From: Manihot esculenta
Taxonomy: Eukaryota; Streptophyta; Magnoliopsida; Malpighiales; Euphorbiaceae
DNA length: 64,000 bases
Assembly: GCF_001659605.2 (NCBI RefSeq)
Contig: NC_035170.2
Coordinates: 22,211,190 to 22,275,189 of the forward strand
Direction of reading: 5' to 3'
Of the stretch, positions 61,101 through 64,000 are shown one piece after another. The position numbers and the translations under genes were made by a program. A model generated the notes under the pieces. It made no database searches and was not told where the DNA came from. It saw only the letters and a program-made list of their open reading frames with translations. Positions within the stretch are counted from its first letter, which is position 1; the number at the start of each line of letters is the position of its first letter.

Positions 61101-63847
61101 ATTTCTTTCTAAGTTCTTGAAACAGAGCTGTCAGGGTTCTTAACCATAACAGAGGACAGGCGAGCAGGAAGTAAAAACACTTTAGATAGAGGAAAACATC
61201 CCATTAGGACAAACAAGTAGTATAAGCATAAGCCAGCTGGAGGTTTTTGCTCTGGACAATGAAGTTTCAAATGCTTATGAATTTTATTCTTACAATTTGA
61301 ATTGGAATTCCAAGTTTATCCATCAAAAAATACATTCCACGAAAAAATTAGATAACACTGCCACAAACAATTCAAGTTGATAATATACACCATGGATTGC
61401 CATCTCCTATTGCAAACACATACCTTCTTCCAGTAGCAGATACATGCTCTTTCCAGTCTGTTGTAGTCTCCTCTGTAAGCTTAGTGGGCTGGATGCCTGT
61501 TGTCTGAAAATTTATGCATTGCCCCAGTATCAAGAAACTCATAATGAACAATAATCGTGACAGCAAACACAAAATAAGACATAGAACATTAATATAAATG
61601 AGCAAATTTAAGAGAGAAACGTTCCTACCAGAACATTGACAGAGATAGCTGAAGATTGTTGCCCATTGTGCTGCACAGGTGCAGCAGTGCTCTGACTTGC
61701 AGATGATAACCCAGGCTGTCCTCCAGCAGATATATTTGAGCCATGCATTTGAGCCATTGGCTGATACTGAGTTACAGCATTAAAAGCTACTGGTGGTTGC
61801 CCATAGGATGATGGTGCAAACTGAAAGGGGAAAAATGTATAGAGTTAACCATAAAACACTAAATACACCATTTGAAATTTCCTGATCTCCTCAAAAGGCA
61901 GTCCCATTGTCTTACCGCATATGATGTAGAAAGTGGTGCTCCAGGGCCACCTAAACCAGGTGCATAGTTAATTGGAGTTGGAATACTAGGTGGAGGCAAT
62001 GATGATCCTGGTGCAACATGCCTGTTTGGCTGAGCATTTGGCAATGCAATGACCTGGGATGGTGGTGGACCCGGGCTTGGTTGTCCAGGTCTTGCTGGTA
62101 ACTGTTGCACTGGTTGAGGAAATTGGGGCTGTGGAGGTTGAGTAGGCAATCCAGCATTCATCACAGGGACACTTCGGCCAACTGTCTGGAAATGTGGAGC
62201 AGCCATAGGAATGAACTGCTGTGATTGTTGTCCTGGAACAACAGGTCGGAACTGCAGAAATAATTTATTGAAAAGGGTTTCTCTAGATCTAACTTAAGCA
62301 ATTGGAATATAAGTTATAAAAATGGTTATCAATAAGAAGCATTACTTGAACAGGCATGGGGGGAACAAAATTCCGTGGAGGATCCATGGAGCCAACCGGA
62401 GGAGGCTGAAGAGGCTTTTTCATCAAGAAAAGAAAAAAGGAGTAGACAATTATCAAGAGATAAAAGCAATTACTGGTAATAAGCAATTTAAAAACAAGTA
62501 AACAACACACATCTTTTTGTCATCTAATGCTCATAAGAATAAGATTCAAGGCAAATTTGCAGTTACTACGATGTCTAACACATTTGCAAACCAATAAATA
62601 ATGTTGAAAATAAGGTTACACTTGCATAATGAAGGACATTAGCTAATATATAACAATGAAAATAATAAGGTCAAACTTATCAACCATGCAAGATGTTTTC
62701 AACTTTTTTCTTACGGATGAATACAAATGCAATGAAGAATGCATGAGAACTTACTGGTTATGTTTCATTGAATGACAACTCAACAGTTCTGTTGCTGAAG
62801 AGTAAGGTGGGATGTGAATTGCTTTAACTCACAATACATTTACATTGACATATCAACTTCCAGTGTCAGGAAACTGTGTCCCTCTAAGAAAAGCTCACAC
62901 AATGCACCATTACTCAAATATTCCCCAAAGCTTTTACAGTTATTTCTATGAAGAACAAACTAAAGCTCCTTGTATGATAGCATACATAAAGGTAACAACT
63001 AACAAGTATGTGGATCATCAACCATTGGACAACAATCAGGTGTCCCTTAGCACAGGCATTAGCCACTGGATAATTCATCTTTATATGACAGCATAGGTAA
63101 AGAATTCCTCTTCTTGTTTGAATATTACATTGAAAAGAAAGAAAGGAAAAGGGAGGAGAAAGAAGATATGAACATAGTCATATTATAGTGAAGAAAGATA
63201 AATAAATAATGGAAAATCATTCTAGACTTCTCTATATATCTAACCCTCAACCAAGTAAATCAAACGCAAAGGAATTATACAGTCGTCCCCTTCAAGATTA
63301 AGATTTTACTTTGGTGAGATCTTACAGTCCTAGCTGTTGCACCCAAGTATGCTCCAAAATACCTAACTTGACCATTATTTTTATCACAATTGTCAACTTT
63401 AATTTTGCATTATTGGTAAAAAAAAATTATAAATACTCACTTACCTTTAGTACTGATTGAGATTCAATGAAAAGTGAAAGGTAAAAACTAATATATAAAT
63501 AATTGAAGCAAAGATGTGAAACATGAGTTTCTTGCTATAGTAGCATCCATTGAGAAGGAAATTTCTGGTGCATAATTTAAAGTTTGAAAATGATAAATAA
63601 ATAAATACACTAGCCATGAAATAAATAATAGATATAAAATGAAAGAGAGGTACACTAAAAATTTTCAGCTGAATTGCCAATCAAAAAAATTATATTGCTT
63701 CTGAATCACTCATCAACCTACACTAACTGAGAGCTCTGGAGGGCAATGAAAAGCCAGCAGTTATTTTAAGCAATGTACGAATGCAATAATTTTACTTATT
63801 TAATGGAATCTTACCTGTATACTGGAATATGGAGGGTTGTTAGCCAT
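47229..63847 (-). CDS. PRP40A: PRP40-type pre-mRNA-processing protein (WW and FF domains), 1036 aa
   Basis: U1 snRNP-associated splicing factor that bridges splice sites and binds the RNA polymerase II tail. 28 coding exons, all GT-AG: 63847-63815, 62414-62346, 62251-61916, 61820-61629, 61503-61424, 59582-59513, 57536-57484, 57352-57295, 57187-56829, 56718-56646, 56583-56461, 56364-56296, 56211-56134, 55970-55884, 55786-55752, 55639-55534, 53443-53363, 53280-53188, 53115-53062, 52974-52858, 52723-52625, 52400-52353, 52267-52175, 50762-50655, 50547-50483, 49590-49488, 47778-47488, 47366-47229. Phases fit throughout. Pro/Gln-rich region 1-210; WW1 about 225-252 (W227, W249) and WW2 about 266-293 (W268, W290); Ser/Thr-rich linker 298-480; FF domains near 483-535, 549-605, 618-670, 692-755 and 825-880; Lys/Arg/Glu-rich tail 895-1036 ending [12 protein letters not shown]. 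Start MANNPPYSS matches plant homologues. The exon 2 acceptor is uncertain by 9 nt. No break; surely functional. Confidence 0.96.
50767..50800 (+). repeat. (AG)17 microsatellite at a splice acceptor
   Basis: On the gene strand this is (CT)17 ending a few bases before the TGTAG acceptor of the exon at 50762. The microsatellite therefore serves as the polypyrimidine tract. Confidence 0.95.
52051..52156 (+). repeat. AT / GTATAT microsatellite in a PRP40 intron
   Basis: Interrupted TATATA and GTATATCTTATATA runs. They lie in the intron between the exons at 52175 and 50762, starting within 20 bp of the donor site. Confidence 0.9.
53811..55143. mobile_element. 1.33 kb repeat-rich insertion in a PRP40 intron
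   Basis: The ends are inverted: TTGTGAAAGGC on the left and GCCTTTCACAA on the right. Just inside both ends are AGGCGC-type GC-rich repeats. The centre is AT-rich and contains a passage near 54740-54860 (GGCCTAACTCACCCCAAAAG, CCGATGTGGGATTC) of a kind that recurs widely in plant genomes. Non-coding. I could not fix a target duplication. It sits in the 2.1 kb intron between the exons at 55534 and 53443. Confidence 0.55.
53833..54040 (+). repeat. 24 bp minisatellite, about eight units
   Basis: Units contain GGGGGTTTGGAGCCTAGG plus CGCAAA. The first six or so are almost identical, and later ones vary (TTTTGGGCCTAGGTG). Repetitive frames on the minus strand (APRLQTPF repeats) are by-products. 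It is part of the inserted element at 53811-55143. Confidence 0.92.
56777..56801 (+). repeat. (AAT)n microsatellite in a PRP40 intron
   Basis: About eight AAT units between the exons at 56829 and 56718. Confidence 0.9.
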
Positions 63848-63862
63848 TTAGCAGTATAGCAT
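63848..63862 (-). promoter_or_regulatory. Four-codon upstream ORF abutting the PRP40 start
   Basis: On the minus strand ATG CTA TAC TGC TAA ends at 63848, and the next three bases are the PRP40 ATG, giving TAAATG. A good acceptor (TTGTTGTTATTTAG) ends at 63877, so the leader is probably spliced and this uORF lies in the retained 5' UTR exon 63876-63848. It could lower or gate translation by reinitiation. Confidence 0.55.
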
Positions 63863-64000
63863 GCTCAGAAGACCAACTAAATAACAACAAAAATCAAGAC
63901 CATGTTAGTATCTATTATCCTTGAAGGTAAACAAATCCTCTAACATTAATAGAAGCAGAACCATTCTACACACTGATGTATATAACTAAATTAGATAAAA

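Noticed and set aside
60890..61160. Possible solo LTR of a copia element in the PRP40 intron
   Set aside because: Pyrimidine-rich end and TG/CA-like borders are suggestive, but no clear 5 bp duplication or paired termini could be found.

Overview
This is plant nuclear DNA from a eudicot. The genes carry GT-AG introns, the spacers are AT-rich, and many transposable elements (TEs) are present. The gene set includes a plant-specific DUF247 gene, a type I MADS-box gene, a phytosulfokine precursor and an FF/WW-domain PRP40. Proteins and repeats would suit a Malpighiales plant such as a member of the Euphorbiaceae, but that is a guess from gene flavour only. I saw no bacterial operon, CRISPR array or RNA gene.

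1-15 kb is TE territory. The window opens in the tail of a plant-mobile-domain-like gene with two in-frame stops. It faces a broken Mutator-like (MULE) transposase on the minus strand (1656-7414). Two later insertions split the transposase: a 2,265 bp solo LTR with duplication ATTAG, and a 1,594 bp TG...CA element. A cluster of about ten short hairpins (8081-8566) follows, then a Ty3/gypsy gag fragment that is itself interrupted. A 4.25 kb CACTA element (10291-14540) carries an apparently intact four-exon TnpA-like gene but no transposase.

15-28 kb holds a small unrecognised ORF, a decayed DUF247 gene, and an intact 64-residue gene resembling a plant complex I accessory subunit. It also holds several members of an AACCGAACCG-rich inverted-repeat element family. 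One of these (21689-22590) has captured a piece of a receptor-like kinase gene.

28-45 kb holds a decayed RsmE-type rRNA methyltransferase gene (seven exon remnants), an intact single-exon THYN1/EVE-domain gene, an intact AGL62-like MADS-box gene, a nested pair of inverted-repeat elements, and a frameshifted phytosulfokine precursor that still encodes YIYTQ.

47-64 kb is one large gene on the minus strand, PRP40 (pre-mRNA processing protein 40). I could reconstruct it as 28 coding exons, all with canonical splice sites, giving 1036 residues. Its introns hold microsatellites and a 1.3 kb repeat-rich insertion.

Apart from the TE genes, the genes do not form one pathway. They are independent plant genes, several of them decaying, separated by layered transposons.
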